The position numbers and the translations under genes are program-made. From Gamsiella multidivaricata (taxonomy: Eukaryota; Mortierellomycota; Mortierellomycetes; Mortierellales; Mortierellaceae), in contig NW_026251758.1 in NCBI RefSeq assembly GCF_025024155.1, positions 62,001-126,000 of the forward strand: a stretch of 64,000 bases of DNA, read 5' to 3'. The notes beneath the pieces were generated by a model that was not told the DNA's origin, ran no database searches, and worked only from the letters and a program-made list of their open reading frames with translations. Positions 45,021 through 57,300 of this stretch are shown in pieces (position 1 is the first letter of the stretch; each line of letters opens with the position of its first letter).

Positions 45021-48000
45021 TTAGGACGGTGCTGGTTCGTTATTTGGGCGCGGCTCTGATATCGCCGGTACCTCGTCATGAAGTGGGTCGAGGACCGCAG
45101 TAATGGGTTCATGGCTCTGAGCTATCGTATTTTCGGGCGAGGGTACGATCTCAGGGGTTCCGCGTGAGATATTTCGGCTCTGGACACCAACATCCACGGC
45201 TCCATGCTTGATCATCGAGGCGGTAAGATCACGCAATGATGCGCGGGAAGGCTGTCGGCTCAGAGCTCCTGGCAGGAGCAGCGAGGTCGTTGATGCTGAA
45301 AACGGCATCACGGACGGGGAGTGCAACGGCGTCTGGGCAAGAGGTCGACTAAGAGATCCGCTCTTGGATGGACGTAATATCATTGAGGACGTCGATGCTG
45401 AAGTTGATTTCGTGGGTCCAGAGAAAGTTCTCATCAGCGTTCCTGGGCGCATCTTTCCGGAGGTTGATGTTGCTCTCCTGGCGCCAGGCCTACTGACCTC
45501 ATCGTCTTGCTGTGCGTTGGCGTCTGGGTCATGGTGTTCAAGGACCGGTTCCAGGGTATCTGGACGGTAGAGCGACTGGGCGTCAAATTCTTCTTGCTCG
45601 CGCTTTTGATGCAGTGCCAGGATAGTAGCTGAGACCCTCCCCGAAAATGTAGAGCAGGATTCTTCACCTTCGCTGATCTCGTCCGAGTTGCCGTCGTCCT
45701 GGTCCGAGAACATGCGGTCCAAAATCTCGTGCATCCTTCCGGCACTCGCAGCGACATTGCTGCTATGATGGCTCTCTGTTGGACTCTCCGGTCGACTGCC
45801 CGCACGACTTTTGATCGAAGGTGCAGCCGTGTTGTTGCTGTTACTGACGGTATCGATCTGGGTGCTGTCGAAAAAAGGACTACGTGTTGCAGATCGAAGC
45901 AGGAGCGGTGGTGTGGCGACCGGGAGTGGAACGTGCTGTTTCCGTTCAGGGTTAGGTTCTGCAGATGATCCAACATAGTGGCCCGACTCCTTTCGCCAGT
46001 ACTGCACAGCCTTCTCAGGTCCCTTTGAGACCTTCAGGATGGCACCACCTTGGAGCTTTAGTGGTGTCTCGGACCGAAGTGCCTCAGCAATATTACTCTC
46101 GACAGAGTTGCGTGGGTATGTCTGTTGTGCACTAAGGACTGAAGTCCTTCTGCTCTCGGGGACGCCATGCTCTGAGGTCGAAGATCCGATGCCGGTTAAG
46201 CCTGAGTTCAAGTCTGCACTCACGTTTTGGGCCAGTGTGGGTCTATAGCTCATCGTGCGTATCGACGTCGTCGCAGAGAGCGTTCTGCTTAGATGAGGTG
46301 GGTGATGCGGTATCCCTGAGAAGGACGATCTCAGGCTAGTCGCTTGCGAAGCCATTGCCTCCGGGTTCGCGACAAATAGACTGCGCTTCTGGTCGTTGTT
46401 GCGGCCTGATTCCTGGAAGAAGCGACTGATCCCGAGTGAGTTGAGCTCCCTGAGATTATCGTCGCCCGCAAGAGACATGTCGTCGGGGGTGTCCATCACT
46501 GGTGGAGATCGTGGAGGTCGAATGACTTCAAACGCCTTTGGTTTGGAGCCATCTTCAGACTTTGTCGCTGTTCGTTTGCCAAAGTTAAGAAGACCTCCCA
46601 GGGAGTCCTTCACGGACTTCCATGTATTTTGTTTCCCTTCAGACGGCATTGATGTCGACCCTGCAGTCCCATTAGGACCGTAAAGGTAACCGCCGTCCCT
46701 GAAAATCTCTGACATTCTCCTGCTACGGAAATCTGGCAGTGCCTGTTGATGCGTCATTCTTTGAAATTTGGCATAGGATCCTGCTTGCGTGCCGGACCGT
46801 GCCGATGAGAGTTGGGTGGGTTGGAGAGGGATGACTGGGCCTTCGATTGAGTCAACAGGAGAGTGTGGAGGTGGCGAGATGGACCTTGCAGATATGGGCC
46901 CTGGAGAGCTCGATAAGGGGACAATGGCATCCGGACTTATACCCAGAGCCATGTCGCGATTCACATCGGATGGGAACATGGATCGGCGATATTCTGGAAG
47001 TTGGAGTGTGTGGCGATAGGTGGATTGATGATTTATGAGTCTGTCTTCAGGAGCGGATCGAAGATCCGTGATAGAAGAGTATGGCTCAACCGTGTAGCGC
47101 CTCGATTTCATTGGATTCATCGTTGCTGAGTCCGGACGACGACTCAGAGGTCTTCCTGTGAGCACCCAGTCATGTTCTGCCTCGACGGCATCTTCGAAAC
47201 TGTAAGTCTTGGTCGGTCCCTTCCATGAAGCCCTGTGCGCCGACTGCCAGAACAGGATCACCTGGATCGTGTTCCAAAGTATGAGAGCAAACATGACAAT
47301 AAACACTCCAAGGTGCAGAGCCATCTGTATATATCCAAAGAGCTGTCGCACCTCCGGTGAAGTGTTCAGATCATGTACATAGGCGATCGAGCAGCCGATG
47401 ACCACGATCCGAACAAACCCTAATAGCAGATGGAACTTGTTGTCCCCTGAGTCTGAGAATGGCCACTTGAGACCGATGACCAGCATGTAGCCGAACTCTA
47501 CCGCCACCAACACAGCGACCTGCGCAATGCCATACGCAGACAGCATTGCAACTGACAGACCCCATAGGAATCGAACCAAAAGGTTGACGAGAAAGAAGAG
47601 AGTACCTTCTTCAGCTAATGTGTTGTACAAAGGGCCATACTTAAGAAGAATACCGAGGTCCTCGAAAAGTAAAAGCTGAGTTGAGGCACGAAGGATTTTC
47701 CGGGTCAGCAGGATGATAGAGCCGACGGAAAAGATGAGGAGAGAGATGGAGGCAATCGAGGTCATCAACGTGCCGCCCGAGATGGTCAGCTGGTACATGG
47801 CCGAGAGAGCCAGAGGGGTATAGAACAGCGACCAGATCCGGATTAAATTGCCTATGATACAACGGATGCATTTATATTATCAGCGCTTCCTTCTCATTGA
47901 GCCTGCTAAGTGCTTTAGATTCAAGGTAAAATATATGTAGCTAGTTACCTGTAACGAAATTGAAGGCATGCTGAAGCGTCTTGCCCTTTTGGCGACTCTC

Positions 48001-49955
48001 CTTAGCCACAAACCAGGCAACCACAAGAAGGAATGCAGCGATAAAAAATGCAGCACCGCCAGCAATAACGACATTAATAAGAGTACAAAGAAAGATATGT
48101 GAAGGCGAGGCGCCGATGGCTGCTGCATATGCCTCCATGCCAAAGTCAGACACGTTATGTTGCCTGGAATTCCAGTTCCGGTTGTTGAATGGGTCGGTAA
48201 TGGTAGGTATGATCAACGCAAGCGTAGTTGTAGTCGTGGGCACAGACGTCGAGGTGGGTGCGTCTGTACTTGTCGCGGAGGACGTTGGCCTGATTTTTGT
48301 AGTTGTGCTACTACTGGTAGTCGTCGGACTACTTGAGGGCGGGTCCGTGGTGCTCGTAGTTGTAGTTCCGGTGGTCGTCGTCGTAGCTGACGAGGGTTGG
48401 GGTGAGGTCGTCGGAGGTTCAGCTGTCGTAGTGGTTCCGAAAATTGGTAAAAGATCCCGTTTTCTATCAAATGAAACGGTGATGAGAGTGTAAATGCCAT
48501 ATCTACAAACCCGACAAGGTGCATTTGGTTTGGATACACCGGATACTTACAGGGGTCGACTACCGGTGATAGTGTGCATTGGAATGGGCGTCACTTTGAT
48601 TTGATTTGTCGTTGTTGGCTGCCAGGCGGTGGTTGTGGCGAATTCATCATCCCAGAAAATAGGGAGCAGGCGCTTCCCCAGGCTGCTATCACTGGCTGCG
48701 TTTTGGGACCCCTTCTTTAGGTTAGCGGATCCTGCGCCTCCATATGCTAGAACATAGGTGGAGTTCTCGGGACCGTTTCCTGCAAAGGAGTTCCGGAACT
48801 CGAGGAATGACCAATGGAATAAAGAGGTGAAGGTCACATAGAACGATGGATAGTTGACCGAAAGCTGGCCAGTCATCACCATGAACTGCGTATAAAACAT
48901 GATGTCGAACAGTCCTGGCGTATGCACGCTGATCAGCTCCGAGGTAGCTGCAAGCCCATACGTCGCCATTGCATTCAAAAATCCATTGCCGACCGCGGCC
49001 CTGAGAATGATGGATACGAAACTGATCGCTCCTGAATAGAGAGCTAATGCGAGAGGTAGATAGCTGATAGCTGTATTAACTCCAGCCATTTTCTGCTCGA
49101 TCAAAACGGCGACGCAGACGATCGTCTGGTTACTCCCACTAATGATCTGAAAGCTGACCATGAGCTCTGCGAAGGGAGCAGTTTGGGCAATGGTAAGGTT
49201 CTGTTTAACGATGACAAGGGAAATTTTGAGCATGCTTTGAGTGTTGCTCAATGGAGGCAATAGGTCTACTTCAGTCTTCAAGAGTCATGTACGTACTGTA
49301 GACATAGAACCGGCTCCTGGGACGGTTGGACAACCCCCAGCAATCATGTTGCATGCGGGTCCCTCGCTCCTATGCAGCTGATTGCCCATGATAGTCGTCA
49401 CGATGGACGTTCGCCCTAAGAATATAGATAGCTCGATGTTAAGATGGTTCATAGCAGGTCCGTAGATGTGCAGATGGTTGAAGTCGTGTCTCAGCAGTGC
49501 TGCAACTTGGCACATGTCTTTTTGCTGCCCCTTGGATCTTCAGCCGCACCCATTTTTCTTCTCATTAACCTTCTTTAGCGGGGCTGTAAATATAGCACGC
49601 TTGAAATTCCGCCTTTTAGTGCCACTGACAGCGCCTTCTTACGTTCCTCATAGTACCAAAGAAATGCTCTCGCCAGTGGTCATGAAGAAAAACATGACTT
49701 ACATTGGCTGGTTTCTGCTGCTGGGTACTGGTAGAGGTTGGAGAAATTGCCTTGAAGCGCCAAATCAATGACTTTGCCCGATGGTTCAAAGTGGGCGGTG
49801 ACCGTGGTGAGGCCAAAGATGGGATTGGGACCCGAGCAGTCGACGTAGGGCCATGCTGTCGTTGTGGATGGGAGTAAAGTGCAACCCAGAACGAACACCA
49901 GTGGCAGTGAACGTAGCCCCTGGCGCCACCAATGAGTCCATCCTGGGAAATGCAT
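45021..49955 (-). CDS. TRP-like ion channel / flavin-carrier (Flc) family protein
   Basis: Proposed exons 49955-49703, 49517-49297, 49200-48551, 48502-47949, 47851-45021 (about 1,502 residues). A signal peptide (LPLVFVLGCTLLP) and a Cys-containing lumenal ML-like domain (VDCSGPNPIFGL, CNMIAGGCPTVPGAG, NLTIAQTAPFAEL) precede a multi-span TRP domain: ISYLPLALALYSG, HTPGLFDIMFYTQFMVMTG, NYPSFYVTFTSLFHWSFLEF, a Thr/Pro-rich loop, FFIAAFLLVVAWF, SAMYQLTISGG, and further helices up to about residue 760. The family includes yeast Flc1-3 and fission yeast Pkd2, membrane proteins linked to Ca2+ and cell-wall or ER homeostasis. A Ser/Pro-rich cytosolic tail of about 700 residues is unusually long. The exon 1-2 border is uncertain (weak acceptor, 185-nt intron, or a 14-nt extra exon); intron 2 removes an in-frame TGA. 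Other borders are firm. Confidence 0.85.
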
Positions 49956-51234
49956 AGCAATGTGATAGGCTGATGGATTGTGAAAAAGGAAAAAGGAGGC
50001 GATGCCTCGAGAGGACGGAGATTCTTTGGTGGTATGGATGGACTATATATGAGGAAAATGGAAACAATTGGGCAACAGGGGAGGGGAAGAAAACGTATGG
50101 AAGAAAACGTGCTGTTACAAGACCAAGGTCATCAGGCCTATTCACATTCACGGAGGTGATGGATGGGGTGAAGGGGGAGAAGGAAGAGGGAGGAGGATCG
50201 CGTTGTTCCTGAGAGCGGTGATGGCGCGTTGTTGGCTGTTGCGAGGAAGGGGGACAATTGACTTTAGACTAAGGGAATGACGGAGCACAGGCCTGAGGAC
50301 GACATGGCCAATACTGCTGCTGAATGAGAGAAGGGAGGGAATGGAAGAGGGAATGGAGGAGGAGGACGTCAAGGCGACAGTGGACGCTGGAAGGGAAAAG
50401 TGAGCCATCTGAGCCATCATATGCGAATGAAATTTCCCCCCTCCCCCCCTCCGCAATGGAGACATCTGGCAACAAACAATGGCTTAAAACCTTAAACTGA
50501 AAGTGTGGATTCATGATACGATAGTCTATCATCGGTAGGGTATGCAGAGTGCGCAGGCGCAACTGAACATGTACCTTAGAATACATTGAGTTGCCAATTG
50601 AGGCTGTCAGTTGAGCCAATTGGATGCGGGACCTCACTTGTGGATACTTCTCCAGGAGAACCGGATTGCAATTACCCCCTCCCCCCATCTCAAATGTATT
50701 CTGAATGCGTCCATAGATTATTCGACCACGCGGAGTCAATTAATGTTGAGTGGAAAGTTGAGCTGCAATTTCGAGTGCATCAGCACCAGCACCAGCATCA
50801 GCACCAGCACCAGCACCAGCATCAGCACCGGTGTTTCCCATTAGGAAGGAAAGGGAAAGAAGCTGGAACGGACATGGTATATTACATGGTATATGTTGAG
50901 CATTGAGCATTGGGCATTGGGCACTATGACATTGGCCCCGACACTGTGCGGTTTCTCACTTTATTTCTTTTAGATTCGGTTCTGTCCCTTTTTTTCTTTC
51001 TTTTCTTCCACTTCGTTTCGTTTCTTCATCCCGCTCTTTGTTGCATCCTCCATCCCTCTCCTTCCGCCATCCACCCTTCCATCCCCTCTTTCTTCTTCCT
51101 TCCCTATCCTTCCACTCCATTCCTTTTGTCTCCCACCTCAACCATTCTCCTTCCCCTTCATGACCCATCGAATGAGCCACTTGAACGCGTAAAGGCGCCC
51201 TGGAACATACACCATAATAATAAAAAAAACTAAA
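49956..51234. promoter_or_regulatory. Divergent promoter region between TRP channel and RhoGAP genes
   Basis: The two start codons face away from each other across 1.28 kb. The TRP side is purine-rich on the plus strand (about 50150-50460), i.e. a CT-rich leader on the minus strand. The RhoGAP side (50960-51180) is CT-rich on the plus strand, ending in an A-rich stretch just before the start. No other gene is supported; a CAGCAC/CAGCAT repeat lies at about 50779-50829. Confidence 0.5.
50779..50829. repeat. Non-coding CAGCAC/CAGCAT repeat
   Basis: About 50 bp of imperfect CAGCAY hexamers, the same unit that codes Gln/His in the RRM and C2H2 genes, here outside any supported gene. It may be in the 5' leader of the RhoGAP gene. 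Confidence 0.8.
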
Positions 51235-54033
51235 ATGACCGACAGCAGTCCTAATGGCTCAACGACCGCTTCGGCAACCTCCAGCGAGTTCTTGACCTCA
51301 GCACCTCCATCCTCCACATCGCTAAAGGCTCTTCCTCGCCCCATCTCCATCCGCCACAGCCAGAGTTATGAGCCCTCCCCTCCGAGTCCCACAAGCCCAC
51401 CTCTGAACGAGCTCAGGGGCGCGCGTTCCTCTGCGTCCCTGAATCTGCTCGCCTCAACCACGCCACTTCACCAATACAGAACTCCTCACTCAGGGCAGCG
51501 CTCCCAGCGTCAGCCATCAAAGTCTTCGTCCTTCTCAAACCCATTTAAAAAGCTACAAAACACTTTCGGAGGCAGTGGCAAACGAAGTCTGGATCTGGGT
51601 TCGACCAATAACACTAACATTGATGTTAACGATGTGAGGATCAAGCCCGAGCGGGTCGTGTCTTCGTCGTTGTCGGCCAGTTCCCTGACTTCATGGCGAT
51701 CCAAGGGAGCCGAGATGCTATCAAAGTCTTTGGGACGTAACAGAAAGAGTAAGATGGTGTGCTCTGCGTTTCGTTCTGATAACAATGGTCGCGACGGGCT
51801 GTGCGGCTATGGCACACATACTGAGGTGAGTTACAGGGAGACTGATTCCTATTTACGACCCCACGCTTGCTAGATTCAGAGCCGCTGCTAAAGAGCACAG
51901 CATCGGCATCTGTGACAGGGAGCGTAATATTTGGGGCACATCTCGAGGACGCTATCCAGGCCTCACATATTCCTGATACACCAATGGTGCCTGCTGTTTT
52001 GTACAGATGTGCAGAATTTTTGGAGGTCAAAGGCGTCGATGAGGTTGGATTGTACCGGTAAGGACCCGGTTGTTTCTTTTTCTCTTTGTTCTGATATCTT
52101 TAGCTTGGTTTTGTCAATTACTCTACTGTCTTGTTTGTGTGGATCATGCACAGAAGTCAACGTCTTTGGGTGTGTATGTTTTCCTGTATATGACGATCGC
52201 ATAAATCGTACCGCGCATGGCATGTCCCCACCCCCTACGTACTTGTATACAAAAAGGAAAGAAACAGGACTAAGTGGCAAAAAACAAAACAGACGGCATC
52301 CCATTTCTCCTTTTTTCAGCTCTTTTAAAAGAATACCGGCAGAAATGCAATTTATGTTCGTGTGACAAAAGAAGATAATATCGGTGTTAGATGTAAGCCT
52401 GTGGAAGATGGACGCGAAGGGCTGCATGCATGAACTGAGCGCGTATGGGGCTATGGTCAGAGGGTATACAGTATAAAGTGGGCATTTGCGTATATATTTT
52501 TATTGTTTATCGATGCATCTCTTGTTCTTTGAGGAATGGTCGCTTGTCTGACTAGTAGAATTCTACATCATCAATAGTGTGCCTGGTAGTCATGCAAATG
52601 TACAAAAGCTCAAGCGTATGTTTGACACTGGCAAGGACTACAACTTGCTGACGATGGATGGGATTGACCCGAACGATATTGCGACGCTGCTGAAGCTGTA
52701 CTTGAGAGAGTGTGAGTGATGCTACCTGCGCATTTAATTATTATTGCATGTTTGACTATTCCTGGCTAGGATACCGAATTAATAATGTACACCACTAGTA
52801 CCGAGTCCTCTTTTACCTGCAGCCTTACTGCAGCAATTCCAGTCGCTGCTTACGACTGATCGCCATATCTGTCAGACACTGCGTGGAATCCTTGTCCGCC
52901 TTCCACGTTCCAGCTATATTGCCTTGTCGTTCCTTTGTCACCACCTCTCCAAAATCGCCGCACATGACGATAAGACAAAAATGACCGTCTCAAACCTAGG
53001 CGTGGTGTTTGCGCCGACGCTCGCCATTGGAAGCGTGCTCTTCAAAGCATTGCTAGGCGGCTTCTATGATGGTGTCGACACACCCGAGAACAGAGAAAAG
53101 GGTCTCAAGATCGTCTGGGGCGGGTTACTGCAGGACGGAAACAATATTCAGGAATGGCCTGAGGCTGAAGAAGAAACAGGGTTGTCACAGTTTGTAACAG
53201 CAGAAACCTCAGAGGGCGACAAGATAGAATACGATGAGGCTAAGCAAGAGCAGGATCAAGGCCAAAACGATCTGGAACAACTCCAGCACTATATCTTCCA
53301 CCATCAGTCTTTGCCAGCGTTATCGCCTTTCAGCGATGAGCAGGCGAGCACCACGGCTACTTCCTATTTTGGGCCCGTATCCCATCACGGCATCGGACCA
53401 TTGGACTTGGACGATCGACCTGTTTACGGACAGATCATCACTGATCCATCCTCCCTGAGGAACTCTATCAGCAGCGAGAGCTTGGACGATAGCACGGCAA
53501 ACGACGAGTCGACGCTTATGAAGGCTATGCTGCAACGGGAGGAGCTGGCCACAAAGCCACCTCCATCACCCTCATCGTCTGGATCAGACTCTGCAAAGAT
53601 CCACTCTGCACAAGAGTCGCCGTCAGCAGCCACGCCTGCAAACTCTGCGATCCCGCCATCCCACTTGACCTTGACTGCAGCCATCACCAGCAATCAGACA
53701 ACAACCTCCACTGACAGCAGCCCTAGTACCAGGGTCAACAAAATCGCCGATCCAGCCCTGTCACCGCCATTCGTGGCTATACTCCCATCACCAACCCAGA
53801 GTGCAGCCGTTCTGCACATCACCATCGATGCCGGCGCTGTACCCCCAGTTTCGATCTCAGCCTCAACCTCCGCTGCATCAAATTCAAAGGAATCCTCGCC
53901 AACAACGGCTACTGTACCCGGCATAGATACGCGCACGGAATATACTCCTGATTCTGGCAAGACATCACCATCAAAGAGCGAAACAGGCACGGTCCAGATA
54001 CAACTATCTGATCCAATGCCGATACCCATCTGA
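51235..54033 (+). CDS. RhoGAP-domain protein
   Basis: Four exons: 51235-51748, 51874-52057, 52578-52711, 52799-54033 (688 residues). The RhoGAP domain (about 185-375) accelerates GTP hydrolysis by Rho/Rac/Cdc42-type GTPases at the cell cortex. Seen in order: FGAHLEDAIQAS, VPAVLYRCAEFLE, GVDEVGLYR then VPGSHANVQKLK (Arg233 is the expected arginine finger, its codon split by intron 2), DIATLLKLYLRELPSPLLP, and KMTVSNLGVVFAPTL. The N-terminal 170 residues are Ser/Pro-rich with basic phosphosite-like segments; the C-terminal 300 residues are disordered, Ser/Thr/Pro-rich. No PH, SH3 or BAR domain is visible, so the exact subfamily is open. Intron 2 is 520 nt, far longer than others in the window. 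The first ATG follows an A-rich leader. Confidence 0.9.
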
Positions 54034-54320
54034 GTGTACCATTCCTAGCTCCCCTTACACTAGCACCTATCACTACTTGTCGAGCATTTTGAGTACGGTA
54101 CATAAAAATCATTTGTAATCATACGCGATGAATATCCTCAAATGGTTGTAAGTGGATGTCCAAGTGAACTAAGGTGGAGCGGTTAAATCCAAATATTTTC
54201 TTACCTTCCTTTGTTTCCTTTTCTGTTTCCTTTTTTTCTTTTCTTGTTTCCTTTTTTTCTTTTCTTTCTTTTCCATTCTCTATTTTTTTACAATCCTTTA
54301 TTAGCAACAGATCCGCCACC
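54034..54320. other. Short intergenic between tandem genes
   Basis: 287 bp between the RhoGAP stop and the coiled-coil start, with TTTCTTTTC-rich sequence in the last 130 bp serving as leader of the next gene. No canonical AATAAA is seen for the RhoGAP gene. Confidence 0.5.
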
Positions 54321-57300
54321 ATGACCGTCTCCCCACAGAGCCCTGGTTCATCATCACTTCCTAGCGACCCGCAACGTCCGTCCTCAATCAAGGCGCTGAA
54401 CCAACGACCATCACCTCGTGAACTCTTTCGTCGTGGCTTCATAGGATCGAGAGGCGGGAAGCAGTATCCCCCCTGCAGCAGCATCAGTAGAGTTCAGATC
54501 GAAAAGCACAACAAAAGCGGGAGCGAAGGTGAATATACCGAGGATAATGGGACTCTGGGTAAGTCGTGCTCTGGTTCCCGGGCGCCATGCAGTCTGCTTC
54601 GTGGCCAACCTGCCTGGTTACCGACTATTCAACGGACTCTTTCCACGTTTCCCGTGGCTGCAAATCGGTCTACTTCCAAGACTTACACCGTCTTGGATGT
54701 CAGCGGGACCATGGGTATCGAAAGCGGTCGACCAAATCTGCAAACACCTGAAGCGCCACCATCTTTACTGCCGACTACAACTGACCCATGCACTTCCGCC
54801 ACACCAAAAATATCCTCGCTGACCTCAACAACGACCGTCAGGCCGCCACTCGTCTGTCCTGTATCGATCTCCATGCCTCGAAAGCTGCGACTTCCTCTTC
54901 AATCTACAGAGTACTTGAAGACGGATCAACAAGGTCCGGATTCATTCCATTGCAGTACTCCCTCGCTGTTCGCGAGTAGAACCCTTAGCACGGTTCTGAA
55001 ACATGATCATCTTGATGAGGATCCGCAGACTGTGGAAAATCAAATGGAGGTTAGAGGCTGTGCTTCGTATGACGAACCTTTACATTTAGGTTTACGCTCC
55101 TTTCTAATTTATATGTGAACACATCCTGCTTTCAGCAAATGCTAGGCCCCAGCCAAACACTCAATACTTCGTTGCTGTCACCTCTACATCCTTCGCCTCC
55201 GTCTAAAGTGGATGAGGTCTCTCAGAGGGTCAAATCTGCGCATGACAATAAAGGATCTATGGGTGAGATCCTGAGACAAAAATGTAAACCTGATCTTCCA
55301 CTTGGACTCACAGCGCCCAACAGCACGTTCGATCGCAATAGTCGTTTCGACAGTCATGACCAGCAAGACTACGGACGGGCGCATACAAATGACAAGCACG
55401 TTCAAGCAGAAGTGCGGACACCAATCGGCAACACTACTGTGAATGTTCATGACTTTGGGATCTCGAATGAGCCGGAGACCGCGCGTGGGATGCCTGACAC
55501 AACATTTCAGCATCAGATGCCACAGAATGACCCATATCTATTGCGCGATGGATTTGACGCCGCTCAAATTGTGTCATCGACCCTGAGGATGAAAGATATA
55601 CAGCTTGTCAAAATGGTGAGACGGGCAATTTTTCGAGATGCTGCGCCCAATATTGAGCTGTCTTAATGAAAACTAAAAGGTTGAAATAATCATTAGAATT
55701 GCAAGCTACATGAATTACAGACTGACTTGAGACAAGCCTATGAGAAAAACGCTACTTTGTCGACAAAGTTGCATGAGATCGATACCATGCGCGAGACATT
55801 GCAAGAGGAAAACAGCGACCTGCGATTTGCGAAGAGCAATATTGAACAGGAGAAGCGTGCACTGGACCAAGAGTATGGAGGATGTAGGACTCACCTTCAA
55901 GACCTGGAGAAAGGTAACAATGTCGCTTCGCATTTGGTTGCTTTCATTTCAATAGTATTCTTTCTCAGCTGAATATGTCTTCCTAATCCTTCGTAGATCA
56001 TCGAGGGCTCCTTTCAAGTCATGAAGGACTAAAAAGCCGGATAACAGAAAGAGTGGAATCGATCGTGGAGCGTCATCTAGACGCAAAGCATACGCTCGAG
56101 ACGACTACGACAAAGCTTGACAAGTGTGGAGCCGAGGTTCAGACGCTAAAGGATGCTCTGAAGACCCTCAAGGAAGAGCGAGGTTGGTTATTGCTGATAC
56201 CGTATCCACCATGTTGCGCATTGTCTTGCCCACGTGCAATGTTATAACCATAAGCACGGTCGTTGTGATACAGCATACCTTGCAGAACGATGCAATGGCA
56301 TGGCGCGATTACTTTCCAGCATTCAAGACGCCAAAGCAGCAGAAAAAGACGGGTTCATCGCTCGACTCAATGAGCTCCAATCGCTCTGTATTAAAGAACA
56401 AGGTCGCTGTAAACAGGAGGTTGCCGAGTATATGCAGAGGCATGTTCAAAGGATTTTAATATTGTCATGCGGGGTGCCTTTCTTAATAGACATGCTCATT
56501 TAATTTACTTTATTATGTATAGGTGCGATGAATACCTTGGGCATGTAAAGGAGCTGAACGAAAAGGTCGTTATCCAGAATGACAAGATAGCTGCTCTTGT
56601 CACTGATATTGAAAAGAAGGAGACATTAATCCGGGACCTGGAAACAGCCTGTGAATCGTCCGAGAACGAGCTCAGCATGCTATCGCTTGCAAAGGACTTT
56701 GAGTGCGAGACTCTGCAGTCGCAGGTGGAGAATTGTGGGTATATGTAAGTATCAATGTGCCTATGGAGGAAGGGAAGGGACAGAAATAAGCCCACCAACA
56801 CTTTCTTCATAGGTTGCAGAAAACTGAAAAGGAGCTATTCGATGCGAGACGACTGGCCTCTGAGTAAGTAGACGTACTGATGTGGCAACTGTGCACTACT
56901 ATTATGTTCAGAGTATCGACTGATGACGCCGTCAATTTATTCCCAGGCACATGGAGCGTGCGAATCTCACGAAGTCGAATATGAAGTCGATTAGTGTAGG
57001 AACTAGCGACGACTCTGCCACCGATTCGTTTACACAGGTGAAGGCTGCAAGCGTTTCAATGTTGTGTAATCAATGAATGGGGGACATGCAACTAACACTT
57101 GCACTCAAATGGTATCTCATGAAAGCTCAAGGAACAGATTGATTTAGCGAGAAAACAACTGAGTCAATATCAGGAGCAGATCAAGAACCTGCAGTCCCAG
57201 CTTCGCGCAGTCGGATTTGAACGTGATAATCTTCAGCATAGAATGGAAAGCACCCAGAAAAAAATTGCAACTGTAGAGAATGAGAATGGACGGCTTTGCA

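Noticed and set aside
49285..49287. In-frame TGA as selenocysteine or programmed readthrough in the TRP-channel gene
   Set aside because: A normal 96-nt GT-AG intron spanning the codon explains it, and selenoproteins are rare in fungi.
54559..54564. Strong GTAAGT donor inside exon 1 of the coiled-coil gene
   Set aside because: No acceptor downstream keeps the frame that the next exon needs, whereas leaving the segment unspliced does; minor alternative splicing cannot be excluded.
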